This document shows positions 24,150 to 35,106 of a DNA stretch of 64,000 nucleotides, one piece after another. Each line of letters starts with the position of its first letter. Position 1 is the stretch's first letter. A program made the translations under genes and the position numbers. The stretch comes from Bromus sterilis. Its lineage: Eukaryota; Streptophyta; Magnoliopsida; Poales; Poaceae. The DNA lies in the NCBI GenBank assembly GCA_950022295.1, contig OX465596.1, forward strand, positions 9,672,001 to 9,736,000, written 5' to 3'. The notes beneath the pieces are model-generated. The model saw only the letters and a list, made by a program, of their open reading frames with translations, ran no database searches and had not been told where the DNA came from.

Positions 24150-24467
24150 GCTGTATCTTTAGCACCGGTTGGTAGCACCAGCCAGTTTTATAGGTGGGAC
24201 ACTAGAACCGGCTGGTAGCACCAACCGGTGCTAAAGGTTCTAGCAGCCCCCCCAGCCCAATGGCAATCTGCCGCCACACCTTTAGCACCGGTTTGTACTA
24301 CAAACCGGTTCTACAGGTGTGGTGGCAGGTTAACGTTGGGCTCGGGCCCACCACACGAACCGGTTCTAAAGCCCAGTCTCATGAACCGGTGCAATTCGGC
24401 CAGTAGAACCGGTTCATGTTCGGGCCGTGGCCTTTGCTCATATCCAAAGGCCTGTTTTGTACTAGTG
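24150..24467. repeat. CACTA-1 right TIR and subterminal repeats
   Basis: Multiple direct and inverted copies of 'tttagcaccggtt' and 'gaaccggttcta' between 24154 and 24418, then the terminal repeat at 24449-24467. The terminal 'actagtg' abuts the ATA duplication at 24468-24470. These are the expected binding sites for the element's TnpA-like protein. Confidence 0.88.
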
Positions 24468-25252
24468 ATAACACACAGTCTGGCCCATCCTCAATGTTCC
24501 AGTGCCTTCTGATGATCATGTTCTTGGTGTTTGGACGATCCATAATCACTAGCCATGCAAAAACCTTAGTTTTGAGGATGCAAAAAGATTTCCAGATCCA
24601 ATTGAGCAGAGGGTTGGATTGAATAGGAGCATGAACCATGGTATAAAATTTCTTTGCAGTGTATGGATCCTTAGAACTATGCCTCCAGGTCCAGCAATCT
24701 GAAGCCAACCGTGAAGTGTGATTTTGAAGTATCAAGGTTATCTCCATGAGCTCCTCATATGCCTGAGCAGAAAGTGGCAGATTGAACAGTTCAGTGAGTT
24801 CAGTTGTACCCAAAACCTCCTGGACAGAAATCAGAGGATCTTAAGCATAGGAAAACAATCTAGCAAATTTATTAGCTAGTGATCTATTCATCTGTTCTAT
24901 CCATTGATCCTGCCACAACAAAACAGAATCCCCAGGGCCAATCTGGATCTTGGAAACAGCCACAAAACTATCCATGTATTTAGCTACATCCCTCCACCAA
25001 AAAGAACCACAGAGCTCAGTTGCATGGGGTACTCTTTGATGTTAGTATGAATTCCAGATAAGGGCTACCCAGGGCACCTCCTCTTTGTTATAAAATTTCT
25101 TCAGATGTTTCATAAGCAGTGCCTGATTCTCCAGCTGCAAATTTAAGATACCCAGTCCCCCTTTGTTTTTGGGTCTGCAAACCAACTCCCAAGCAGCCAA
25201 AGATTTACTAGAGTCCTGACCATATTTCCTCCACAGGAACTGTCTCTGTATC
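24468..25252 (-). mobile_element. LINE piece upstream of the CACTA-1 insertion
   Basis: Continuation of the minus-strand LINE whose 3' end is at 12540-12996. It is cut off at 25252/25253 by the start of a plus-strand LTR beginning TGATACGTCC. The LINE's more upstream parts (endonuclease and reverse transcriptase core) are not seen anywhere in the window. Confidence 0.8.
24471..25252 (-). pseudogene. LINE ORF2 C-terminal region, first half
   Basis: The minus strand encodes the connection region after the LINE reverse transcriptase (FLWRKYGQDSSKSLAAWELVC, KNKGGLGILNLQLENQALL), a linker, and the start of the zf-RVT domain (KKFYTMVHAP, LLNWIWKSFCILKTKVFAW, then a Cys at the insertion point). TAA stops at 25042-25044 and 24841-24843 break the frame. 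The open reading resumes at 12996 after CACTA-1. It has Ile-Gln-Arg at its upstream edge, where the LTR insertion at 25253 cuts it. Confidence 0.8.
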
Positions 25253-26685
25253 TGATACGTCCCAAACGTATCTATAATTTCTGCTTGCTCCATGCATGTT
25301 TTGTGTGACTTTGCCATGTTTTGCTTGAACTTTCATACAGTTTTGAACCTATTTGTACTAATCTATTAACCCAGTGCACCCAGCTGCCAGTTGCTGTTTT
25401 CTGCTGTTTTTGTATTTCAGATTCTCCGGCCATTAAAAGTGCTCCAAAAAATCCAGGAAAATCAGATAAAAAATCAGCGTCGCGGAAGCTTCCGGAATAA
25501 CCAAGGCAGCGGAGGGGGGCCACCACCAGGAGACCAGGAGGGTCCCTGGCGCGGCCCCACCCTTGGCTGCGCCAGGAGGCCTCCTGGCTGCCTGGTGGGT
25601 CCCCTCGACACCCCCTCCGCCTTTATTTAGCCCTCGGGGTGGAAACCCCTAATACGGACCCCTCTTTCGCGATCTCGCCTTTGTTCCGCCGCCGCCGCTG
25701 TTTCAAGATCGGGTCTGCCTGGAGAAGCTGCTCCGGCACCCTGCCCGGAGAAGCTACCCCCTCCGAGAGACCATCCATAGCCATGGACGCCTCCCGTATG
25801 TACCGTGAGTAGTTCCCCTTGGACCATGGGTCCGTGACTAGTAGCTATGTGATCTATCTCTCCCCTTTATGCTTCCACTTTCGAGTCCTCGTGAGCTGCC
25901 TCACATCATCGAGGCATCTATGTAATTTCTGCTGTTGCTATGCTGAGTTTTTTGGGATCTGATGGATTACGAGACTATGTTCAGATTGTGATGAGTAATA
26001 TATTTGGTTCTTCTCTTTTATATTTTGTTCTTGAGTAAATTCTTGCATGTTCTCCGTTGCCGTATTTTACTTTGGCCAAGTGATTTATTGCAACTCCAAG
26101 AGAGAGCGTTATGCTCGATTGTGGGTTCAGCCCCTTGATGTCTAGCTTGAGTGACAGAAACATGAAACTAGGGGATGTGTTGTTGCCACCAGGGATAAAA
26201 CAACGGTGCTTGTACCTACGGGTGCAAGGATTGTTTACTTTACGCAAAGTTCTTTTAATGCAGTTGTCTGTTGCTTTGATTTTACACTTTGGGTGGGAAT
26301 CGCAACTTAATACCAGCGAGATGTTCTGGATAGATATCTCAAGGTGGATGATTCGTAGTAGATGCAGATGGATTTCGTTCTACTTACCTTGGCGTACTGC
26401 CCATTGCTTTTGAGCCCTTCCTTTCTTTGCAACATAGTTAGCATTGCGGTGCCTTCATAATCCTGTCAATTGCCCAATTGTGATTTGTTTACCTCGCTAG
26501 CACTTTTATCGTCTTTTGGGAGAGAGACATCACTAGTGAAAATTACGGGACCCCGGTCCATCTTCACATTATTGTTCACACCCTCAATTTACTTTTAGCT
26601 TTTACTTTCCTTTGCACCTTTTATCTCTTGCATTGAACCTTTGTAAACGACAAGGCAATCTTGTCGACTAGGTGAACCAGCACGT
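25253..26685 (+). mobile_element. Plus-strand LTR fragment (gypsy type), truncated on the right
   Basis: The sequence starts TGATACGTCCCAAACGTATC at 25253, and its first ~550 bp are clearly homologous to the reverse complement of the LTRs at 26686-28147 and 31879-33340. Shared blocks include 'ctccatgcatgttttgtgtgac', the 'cctggcgcggcccc' block and 'gaaacccctaa'. It is therefore an LTR of a related subfamily in the opposite orientation, inserted into the LINE. The remainder (25860-26685) diverges from those LTRs and ends where the minus-strand LTR at 26686 begins. No primer-binding site or partner LTR was found. The only TATA-like site is weak (25622). Confidence 0.7.
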
Positions 26686-28147
26686 TGATGTCTACGCACG
26701 CTTCTATTCTTGTAGACTATGTTGGGCCTCCAAGCGCAGAGGTTTGTAGGACAGCAGCAATTTCCCTCAAGTTGATGACCTAAGGTTTATCGAACTCAGG
26801 GAAGTAGAGGTTGAAGATGGTCTCTCTCAAGCAACCTTGCAATTAAGATACAAGAAGTCTCTTGTGTCCCCAACACACCAAATACAACTAGGAGTTGTAT
26901 AGGTGCACTAGTTCGGCGAAGAGATGATAAAATATAGGTGATAGGTGTGGCAAAACAAGGTAATATAAATCTGTAATAAAAAGTGCAGCAAAGAAACAAG
27001 TGGTAAACGTGAGCACAAACGGTATTGCAATGGTGGAAACAAGGCCTAGGCTTCATACTTTCACTAGTGGCAACTCCCAACAACATTAACATAGTCTAAT
27101 CACATGATATTTCCCATAAAACATGCACTGGAGACGTACTCGGAGGTCATTCCTTTGTGGTCAAGAGAGGATGAGAATTGTGTAGGGCTACAAAAGCACA
27201 CCTCAAAGTTCGTAGTTCTCAATCTATGGATTTCCCAATGTCACCGCGGCCATCCAAAGAGAGTACCACAATCACCACAACATATCTAAAGGATAGTCAA
27301 AGACAAGCACCAAAAGACTCTCAATCTTCAATCCACACACAAAAGAGGAAATCACTCATGAAAATATTCTTCTAAATCCATGTGCAATAGACCAGTTGTC
27401 ACCATGGTCTTGGAGATTATACTAGATAAGATCAATTGAGTACATCAATCCAATACATAGAAGAAGGGGAAACATCATGGGCTCATCCTAGATTAACATA
27501 GCCAATGATCACAACAAAGATCACATCATGGGAGAGAGAGAAACCACATAGATCAAGATACGAGCCTTAGCCCCGAGGAGGAATTACTCCCGCTTCATGG
27601 AGAAGGGAAGCAACGTCGATGGAGATGAATCCGGGGGCACTCCCCCGTCCCGGCAGGGTGCCGGGGCAGCTTCTCCAGGCAGCCCCGATCTGAAAACGGC
27701 GGCGGCGGCGGAACAGAGAGGTTTCCGCCAAAAAGAGTTCTCGTTTAGGGGTTTCTACCCCGAGGGGGTTATATAGGCGAAGGGGGGCGTCGAGCGGCCA
27801 CCCAGGGTAGCCAGGAGGGTTCCTGGCGCGCCCTAGGGTTGGGGCCGCGCCAGGGACCCTTCTGGCTCCCTGGTGGTGGTCCCGGCTCTCTCCCTTGGTT
27901 ATTCCGGAAGCTTCCTGCGGGCTGATTTTTAATATAATTTTTGCGGAATTTTTTGGGCACTTTAATCAGCCGGAAAACCTAAAAAACTAAAACAGCAGAA
28001 AACCAGAAGCTGGAAACTGGGTGCACTAAGTTAGTAGGTTAGTCCAAATTGGTTTAGAAGTGTAATAAAGTTCAACCAAAATATGGCAAAGTCACACAAA
28101 ACATGCATGGAGCAAGCAGAAATTATAGATACGTTTGGGACGTATCA
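26686..28147 (-). repeat. 3' LTR of the minus-strand non-autonomous element
   Basis: 1462 bp from 'tgatgtctacgc' to 'gggacgtatca' as written on the plus strand. It differs from the partner LTR at 31879-33340 by roughly 35-40 substitutions and two single-base length changes in my by-eye comparison, about 2.5 percent. A TATA-like CCTATATAAC (minus strand) lies at about 27768-27777. It ends beside the purine-rich tract 28148-28161. Confidence 0.92.
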
Positions 28148-28161
28148 ACATCCCCAAGCTT
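28148..28161 (-). other. Polypurine tract beside the 3' LTR
   Basis: On the minus strand this reads AAGCTTGGGGATGT directly before the LTR. It is in the expected place for plus-strand DNA priming in an LTR retrotransposon. The same core recurs at three internal positions (see the separate finding). Confidence 0.75.
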
Positions 28162-31008
28162 AATTCCTGCTCGTCCTCGAGTAGGTAAATGATAACAAGC
28201 ATAATTTCTGTGGTGACATGCCACACAACCAAATAAGGACTGTTAAGTAAAGCAATCAAAGGATGCAATTCAATTCAAGTCTTAACAGGCAAGAGTCTAT
28301 ATTGGCATTAACACAAGCAACAAAAGAAGGAAAGGTGCAAGAGCTCTTGCTGTCCGTGACTCGAATGTCTCCAGATGGTGTTTGCGTGAAAGCAAGGGAC
28401 TGGGAAGAAAGAGAAAAAAAAAAGGTTATTGAGAACAACTATCTACTAAAGTTTCACACTTGGTCTCCTTTGGGTTCTTATCTGGACTCGTCCCCAGACC
28501 ACTAGCCAGGTACAAGTCAAACTGATCCACTCCCTTTCGATATTTTGAGCACTCATGCAATGGATGAGCGTGAGCAAGAAAGTTGACACCTAAAAGGCGA
28601 AACAGAAAACTGGTGGAGGAGGAAGACAAAAAGGTGTGTGAAAGGCTCACATCAATGAGGACAACCATAGGTGAGAGAAGGCCATATGATAGATATGATG
28701 TGAGGAGTAGGGATTGACATACAACGGATGCACATGTGAGCTAAAAGCTCTCCAATGGAACTAGTGGGGGTGCATCTTACTTGCTTGCTCAAGAAGACCT
28801 AGAGCTCGTTTGAGGAGGCTCATCATTGGAATATACAAGCCAAGTTCTATAGTGTAAAAGTTCCCCACATAGCTATATGCATGATGATAATCTCTATGGA
28901 GTACAAGGGATAGAAGATGAACTACTAGTGTGGATCTCTCAAAAGGAATATTAGTATGCCCCCTTCTCTTTTTTTTCTCTTTTTTTTGGTGGCCTCAATG
29001 GCTCTTTCTATTTAACTCTCATTTGTCCTCTTTGGGATCTTTTGATTTTGTCCTCTTTGGGATCTTTTCCTCACTTTAGGGGCAATACTCTATATTTTAC
29101 AAGAATATAGGAGATCTTTCACACTTTACAAAGGTACTCACAAAAAGAAAATGTAACTAATCATGATGCAAATGTATGCCTCTGCCAGGATAGCAGGATA
29201 TGCAATGATACTAGCACGTCATGTAGCAATGATTAGGGCAAGGCCCAACTAGCATGCGGCTCATCGATCAAGCAAGTAGCATGTATGACATGAGGATCAA
29301 ATCATGAGAGGGTGGATGTTGCATGGCAATGTATCTCGGAAAGTCTATGGAAATGCCTTGTAGGTAGGTATGGTGGCTGTTTTGAGGAAAGATATAATGA
29401 GGCTTATGATGACAGAGCGTATCATGCCAAGGGTTTGGATGCACCGGCGAAGTATGTGCCAACTCTCGAGGTGAGAAAGGGCAATGCACGGTACCGAAGA
29501 GGCTAGAAAAAGTATGGGTAGGTGGAAGTGTCAACTTTCGAATACTCACATTAGTCCGAAGAACTCATGCACTTATTATCGGTAACTCTCAATCTAATAG
29601 GAGGTTCACAAAGAGACAGGTACCCCGAGGAGGAGTGTATGGGGGTTTGGTTATCCTTGCGCATCCTCGACTCATGGTACGTGAGTGTACTCTAATATTC
29701 GAACCTTCCAGAGGTTAGTGATCCATCTAGTAGCTAGAGTTCTCAACAGGGGTTTTTGGTTTTCGAAAAACACACGGATTTCCCAAAATACGACATCTAT
29801 CACTAATAGGCAAGAGCTCTTGACACCAAAAGTTCAAACATTACTCTAGTCAATACCTCAAAACTATTGCAAGTTACTACTTTAAAGAGAAAAGCAACTT
29901 TAACTACCTACTTTCTAGTCAAGACACAGAACTCAGTGCAACAGACAAACTCTCTAACAAGATAAAACATGCAACCTATAGAAAGTTCAACCTGAAAAAA
30001 AAATCTCTAGAAAAACTAAAGCACTACAGCTAAACAGACCAGCAGCTAAGAAAAGAAAAAGAACAACTCACAGCTAAAAGAAATAAGCATGCAAATCCTA
30101 TGAGGAGTTCTAGTTCAAGTGGAGCGTGTTTCTCTCCCACACAAAAGAGTAAGTTGGGGCCTAACTTGTTACTACAGCAAAGAAAGCAAAACAAACCTAG
30201 AAAAGTAAAGAGCGAGACGCTCCAAGCAAAGCACATAACGCATGAAGTGATAAAAATATAGTGCAACGAAAGACAGACCGATGATTGTTGATGAAGAAGG
30301 GGATGCACCGGGGGCATCCCCAAGCTTAGACGCTTGAGTCTCCTTGAATATTTATTGGGGGTGCACTTGGGCATCCCCAAGCTTGAGCGCTTGACACTCC
30401 TGGATCTTCTTTCATCACCTTCCATCGCGCACTTGAAAACTCCCTTCATACATAACTCATTGTAGGCTGATTAGAGAGGTTAGTACCCTAATAAAATAAT
30501 TTTCCTCTACTGAAAATAAAGATTTCCAGGAAGAGCTACTGTTTCTCTTGCCTTCCCAAAAAAGTTTGCAAAGAAAAAGCAAGCTTAAGGATTGCAAAAC
30601 TGCGAAACGAAAAACCGGGGCAGAAGCTGAGAAAAACAGAACAGCAGAGAAAGGGGAATTTTTTAGGGGCACTTATGCAACTCAAATCATAAAACTCTGA
30701 ACAGACACCCGAAAGGTAATTGTATGGAGCATAATTTCAAGAAAATTCAGATCAAAAAGAGGATCTGGTGATTTATTCCAAATTTTTTCATCAAGCAGAC
30801 AGAATCTGTTTCTGGACAGCATGCACCAACTTTTGACCTTTCTTGCAATCTGAGGCTAAACTTGGCACAAAGCTTGAAAGTAAAGATACAATGATGTTGC
30901 TACAATAGTAACAATCATCAAGACCACTAAGAACAGAAGAAAAACAAAAAGTAAAGATAACAAGGGTTGTCTCCCTAGAGCTCTTTCCTTATAGCCATAA
31001 AGATAGGC
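28162..31008. other. Long non-coding internal region of the non-autonomous LTR element
   Basis: About 2.8 kb between the ORF and the polypurine tract. Only short, unrelated ORFs occur, none with a recognisable domain. Recurrent features are the 'catccccaagctt' motif at 30315-30327 and 30372-30384 and a T-rich run at 28968-28987. This resembles the large conserved non-coding interior of LARD-type elements, which is thought to carry packaging or dimerisation signals; that role is inferred. Confidence 0.6.
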
Positions 31009-31770
31009 TTAAGATTTTAATGATGCTCTCATGGGTATAAGAATTGAAGCACAAAAGAGGGCACCAAGAAGAAAATACCAAACACATTTAAGTCTAACAT
31101 GCTTCCTATGCAAAGGGATATTGTAGATAAATAACTCATTGAAGCATAAAGATATTAGCATAGGAAGGCAAAACAAGTGCAACTTCAAAACCTTCAACAT
31201 AAAGAGAGGGAACTTCATATTATTGAAATATCTATAAGCATATGTTCCCTTCTCATAATAATTTTCAGTGGGATCATGAATAAACTCAACAATATAAGTA
31301 TCACATAAAAAATTCTTATCATGATCCACAAGCATAGAAAATTTATTACTCTCCACATAAGAAAAATCCTTCTCATTAGTAATAGTGGGAGCAAACTCAA
31401 GAAAATAGCTATCACATGAATCATTCTTATCATGATACACTTGCAAACATTTATTCTTTATAGCATAAGTGTCATCACAATAATCATCATAGATAGGAGG
31501 CAAAGTATCATCAAAACAAATTTCCTCATCAAAACTTGGGGGGCTAAAAAGATCATCTTCATAAAACGTAACATCCCCAAGCTTATGGTTTTGCATATCA
31601 TTAGTATCAAAAGTATTCAAAGAAGACATGCAAATAACATTACTACTATCATGAGTGTTGTGCAAATAGTAAAGCTCCATAGGCTTTTTGATTTTCTCTT
31701 CAAACACTTCATGTCCCAACTCAAGGTAGAGCTCATAAAGCTCTCTCATAATATTTTTGTTGTTTTCCAT
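31009..31770 (-). CDS. Unknown 253-aa protein of the non-autonomous LTR element, acidic with C-terminal membrane segments
   Basis: An uninterrupted ORF starting 83 bases inside the primer-binding site, where gag would normally be. Residues 1-60 are mixed charge (MENNKNIMRELYELYLELGH). About 60-170 are strongly acidic and rich in Asp, Tyr and Cys (FYEDDLFSPPSFDEEICFDD, DKNDSCDSYFLEFAP), with two related blocks (HDKNDSCDSYFLEFAP and HDKNFLCDTYIVEFIHD) suggesting an internal duplication. About 185-253 contain two hydrophobic stretches (FPLFMLKVLKLHLFCLPMLI and WYFLLGALFCASILI) that could be membrane helices. No CCHC knuckle, gag or pol motif is visible. The intact 762-bp frame in an element whose LTRs differ by about 2.5 percent suggests it was recently coding. 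Function unknown. Confidence 0.65.
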   Translation of the reverse strand: MENNKNIMRELYELYLELGHEVFEEKIKKPMELYYLHNTHDSSNVICMSSLNTFDTNDMQNHKLGDVTFYEDDLFSPPSFDEEICFDDTLPPIYDDYCDDTYAIKNKCLQVYHDKNDSCDSYFLEFAPTITNEKDFSYVESNKFSMLVDHDKNFLCDTYIVEFIHDPTENYYEKGTYAYRYFNNMKFPLFMLKVLKLHLFCLPMLISLCFNELFIYNIPLHRKHVRLKCVWYFLLGALFCASILIPMRASLKS

Positions 31771-31852
31771 AAAGCCTAACTAGTGAAAATAAAAACAAGA
31801 AAAAAAAAGATTTAATTGCAAGATCTCAAGATATACCTTCAATCACTCACCT

Positions 31853-31869
31853 CCCCGGCAACGGCGCCA
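31853..31869 (-). other. Primer-binding site, tRNA-Asp type
   Basis: On the minus strand it reads TGGCGCCGTTGCCGGGG, nine bases after the end of the 5' LTR. This is the primer-binding site familiar from Athila-type gypsy elements (complementary to the 3' end of tRNA-Asp). It supports assigning the LTR at 31879-33340 as the 5' LTR and the element as gypsy-derived. Confidence 0.85.
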
Positions 31870-31878
31870 GAAATAGCT

Positions 31879-33340
31879 TGATGTCTACGCACGCTTCTAT
31901 TCTTGTAGACTATGTTGGGCCTCCAAGCGCAGAGGTTTGTAGGACATCAGCAATTTCCCTCAAGTGGATGAACTAAGGTTTATCGAACTCAGGGAAGTAG
32001 AGGTTGAAGATGGTCTCTCTCAAGCAACCTTGCAATTAAGATACAAGAAGTCTCTTGTGTCCCCAACACACCAAATACAACTAGGAGTTGTATAGGTGCA
32101 CTAGTTCGGCGAAGAGATGATAAAATATGGGTGATAGGTGTGGCAAAACAAGGTAATATAAATCTGTAATAAAAGGTGCAGCAAAGAAACAAGTGGTAAA
32201 CGTGAGCACAAACGGTATTGCAATGGTGGAAACAAGGCCTAGGCTTCATACTTTCACTAGTGGCAACTCCCAACAACATTAACATAGTCTAATCACATGA
32301 TATTTCCCATAAAACATGCAATGGAGACGTACTCGGAGGTCATTCCTTTGTGGTCAAGAGAGGATGAGAATTGTGTAGGGCTACAAAAGCACACCTCAAA
32401 GTTCGTAGTTCTCAATCTATGGATTTCCCAATGTCACCGCGGCCATCCAAAGAGAGTACCACAATCACCACAACATATCTAAAGGATAGTCAAAGACAAG
32501 CACCAAAAGACTCTCAATCTTCAATCCACACACAAAAGAGGAAATCATTCATGAAAATATTCTTCTAATTCCATGTGCAATAGACCAGCTTTCACCATGG
32601 TCTTGGAGATTATACTAGATAAGATCAATTGAGTACATCAATCCAATACATAAAAGAAGGGTAAACATCATGGGATCATCCTAGATTAACATAGCCAATG
32701 ATCACAAAAAAGATCACATCATGGGAGAGGGAGAAACCACATAGATCAAGATAAAAGCCTTAGCCCCGAGGAGGAACTACTCCCGCTTCATGGAGAAGGG
32801 AAGCAGCGTCGATGGAGATGAATCCGGGGGCACTCCCCCGTCCCGGCAGGGTGCCGGGGCAGCTTCTCCGGGCAGCCCCGATCTGAAAACGGCGGCGGCG
32901 GCGGAACAGAGAGGTTTCCGCCAAAAAGAGTTCTCGTTTAGGGGTTTCTACCCCGAGGGGGTTATATAGGCGAAGGGGGGCGTCGAGGGGCCACCTAGGG
33001 CAGCCAGGAGGGTGCCTGGCGCGCCCTAGGGTTGGGGCCGCGCCAGGGACCCTTCTGGCTCCCTGGTGGTGGTCCCGGCTCTCTCCCTTGGTTATTCCGT
33101 AAGCTTCCTGCCCGCTGATTTTTAATATAATTTTTGCAGAATTTTTTGGGCACTTTAATCAGCCGGAAAACCTGAAAAACAAAAACAGCAGAAAACCAGA
33201 AGCTGGCAACTGGTGCACTGAGTTAGTAGGTTAGTTCAAATTGGTTTAAAAGTGTAATAAAGTTCAACCAAAACATGGCAAAAGTCACACAAAACATGCA
33301 TGGAGCAAGAAGAAATTATAGATACGTTTGGGACGTATCA
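31879..33340 (-). repeat. 5' LTR of the minus-strand non-autonomous element
   Basis: 1462 bp, the same length as the 3' LTR at 26686-28147, and ending 'gggacgtatca' on the plus strand. A TATA-like CCTATATAAC (minus strand) lies at 32961-32970, followed downstream by the GC-rich leader block that is conserved between the two LTRs. Confidence 0.92.
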
Positions 33341-34354
33341 TTTACTAAGCATAATCTTTTGTAAACAACTCACTTATCAAAAGATAATGTCAACAAAGAT
33401 GTAACATGCTAGATTTCAATGCAACTTTATATGCAAGCATCTTTATCAACATCAAGTGTCTGTTCTCTCTCTAGAAAGGAAGGAAGTAGGAAGGACTGAC
33501 TCAACACAAAATAAAGATAAACCCCGTGCAAAAGGGTAAGCAGGGAAAACTTATGTGAAATCTCTAGATCAAACATAATAAAAACAAACTTTTGGGAGGT
33601 GCATGATCCATCAACGACTGCTGATAGATAAATCACTCACTTCATGATTTGGACAAGTTTCGAGGAACGGCTCCCATGTGGGGACGATCATATCCCCTTG
33701 GATTCCTTTGTTTATCACTCGTAAAAGGGCGAAGGAACTTGTGTGTTAGTATTTATCTTTTACAAGCTGGGCACTCATGCCAGTCCCTTCTCGTATTAGG
33801 GGTTTGTAGATTAGAGATGCAATCCCAAGATAAAACTTGTCCAAATTAAGAAGATCATGTTTCACCCACCACTTCCTCATGAGCTGAATCAGCGGCACAA
33901 AACAGAAGATTTTGAACATTTAAAAATAGCACATAAATTATATACTTTAGGAGTGGTAGAGGAATACCACAAGTAGGAAGGTATGGTGGACTCAAGTGGA
34001 AGAAGTTGGTTTCAAGGTATGGAAGTACAAGTAGAATTCCGCTTAGTACAGAGTTTTGGCTAGCAAGGCTTTGAGAGAGAAGACAATTGATGACAACTTA
34101 GATGCAAGCAATACAAAGCATAAACATTAAAACTAGCATGAAACATCAAGTTGTCTTCCTTTTCAACATAACACTTCAAGCATAATAACACAAAGGTTTT
34201 GGCTATGTCGCTACTTTGAGAAAAACATGCTCGTTGCTATGACCAAAGCTATACTTGCCAAGATTAAATAAAGTTTTCGAAGCCATACCTGATATAAGGT
34301 CAATACTCCTCATAAGAATCAGCTCATAATGTCAATTGCGTGAAGAGAATACCA
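33341..34354 (-). other. 3' non-coding region of the Athila-like gypsy element (left part)
   Basis: AT-rich sequence with only short unrelated ORFs. It continues after the small CACTA element at 35872-36864 and leads into the gypsy integrase end at 36865, so it is interpreted as the element's long 3' untranslated internal region. It is truncated at 33340/33341 by the neighbouring LTR element; the gypsy 3' LTR is absent. Confidence 0.5.
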
Positions 34355-35106
34355 CACTACTAGGGAAATAGCTATACATGGAAAGCTTATTAGTGGCGCA
34401 TATAACAAGCCATGCGCCACCACCTGTTAGGGGTGGCGCACTGGAAAATAATGCGCCACCCATAAGACCTTAGGGGTGGCGCATTATTTCCCAGTGCGCC
34501 ACCCCTAAGAGTGGGCCAGCCTGGATGAGCTTATACGTGGCGCATTTGGTAAAATGCGCCACCCCTAAGAACCTTATAGGTGGCGCATCTTGCGTATGCG
34601 CCACTAATAAGAAGAAAATTCCCAACACACAAACACACCCCCCCCCCCCCCCCCCGTGGACCGCCTTTTCAGTTTGAAAAAAAATAAAAGAAAATGATAG
34701 AAATGTCAAAAAAATAAAAGAAAATAAGTTTCCCATGTGATATGTGGTCTAGTTGTTAGGAAAATTTACAAATATGAATTTCGACTTTTTTTGCAAAATC
34801 TCTCGAGAATTGTGTAAAATGGGAATAACTTTTGCATAGGACCTCCGATGAAAAAGTTTTTTATATGAAAAATCATCTACTCGAAAAGTTATATCCAAAT
34901 TCAACGGGGTGCAACCCGTTGAACATTTTTAGAATCCTCAAAAACCTAACAGAAACAAAGTTACGGGCGTTTGAAGATCTGGAGGCAAAAAAAATTGAAA
35001 AAAATTCAAAACTTATTAGTGGCGCATTTTTCTAGGTGCGCCACCCCTAAGGTTCTTATGGGTGGCGCATTTTGCTATATGCGCCACTAATAAGGGTATA
35101 TATAAC

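Larger units (their letters stand above)
13000..24467 (-). mobile_element. CACTA (En/Spm) transposon, CACTA-1, complete from TIR to TIR
   Basis: The element begins CACTATTGCAAAATAGGTC at 13000 and ends at 24467 with the inverted version CACTAGTACAAAACAGGCC. It is flanked by the trinucleotide ATA on both sides (12997-12999 and 24468-24470), the expected 3-bp CACTA target duplication. All genes run on the minus strand, so the 5' end is at 24467. Order in that direction: subterminal repeats, leader, small two-exon gene, TNP2 pseudogene, satellite-like monomers, internal subterminal-like repeats, a short hypothetical ORF, the Transposase_24/Ulp1 pseudogene, subterminal repeats. The transposase is broken, so movement would need help from elsewhere. 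Confidence 0.95.
26686..33340 (-). mobile_element. LTR retrotransposon without gag-pol, minus strand
   Basis: Two LTRs of identical length (1462 bp) in the same orientation flank 3.7 kb of internal sequence. Read on the minus strand, the LTRs start TGATACGTCC and end AGACATCA. The 5' LTR is 31879-33340. It is followed by a tRNA-Asp-type primer-binding site, one 253-codon ORF, about 2.8 kb of non-coding sequence, a purine tract and the 3' LTR. No gag, protease, reverse transcriptase or integrase is present, so the element is non-autonomous and must use proteins from a related gypsy element. Flanking 5-mers (cacgt left, tttac right) do not match, so no target duplication remains. Confidence 0.9.

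Noticed and set aside
31879..33340. 3' LTR of the Athila-like gypsy element at 33341-43139
   Set aside because: Its sequence does not match the gypsy 5' LTR (41651-43139) over most of its length. No polypurine tract abuts it on the gypsy side, and its true partner is the equally long LTR at 26686-28147.
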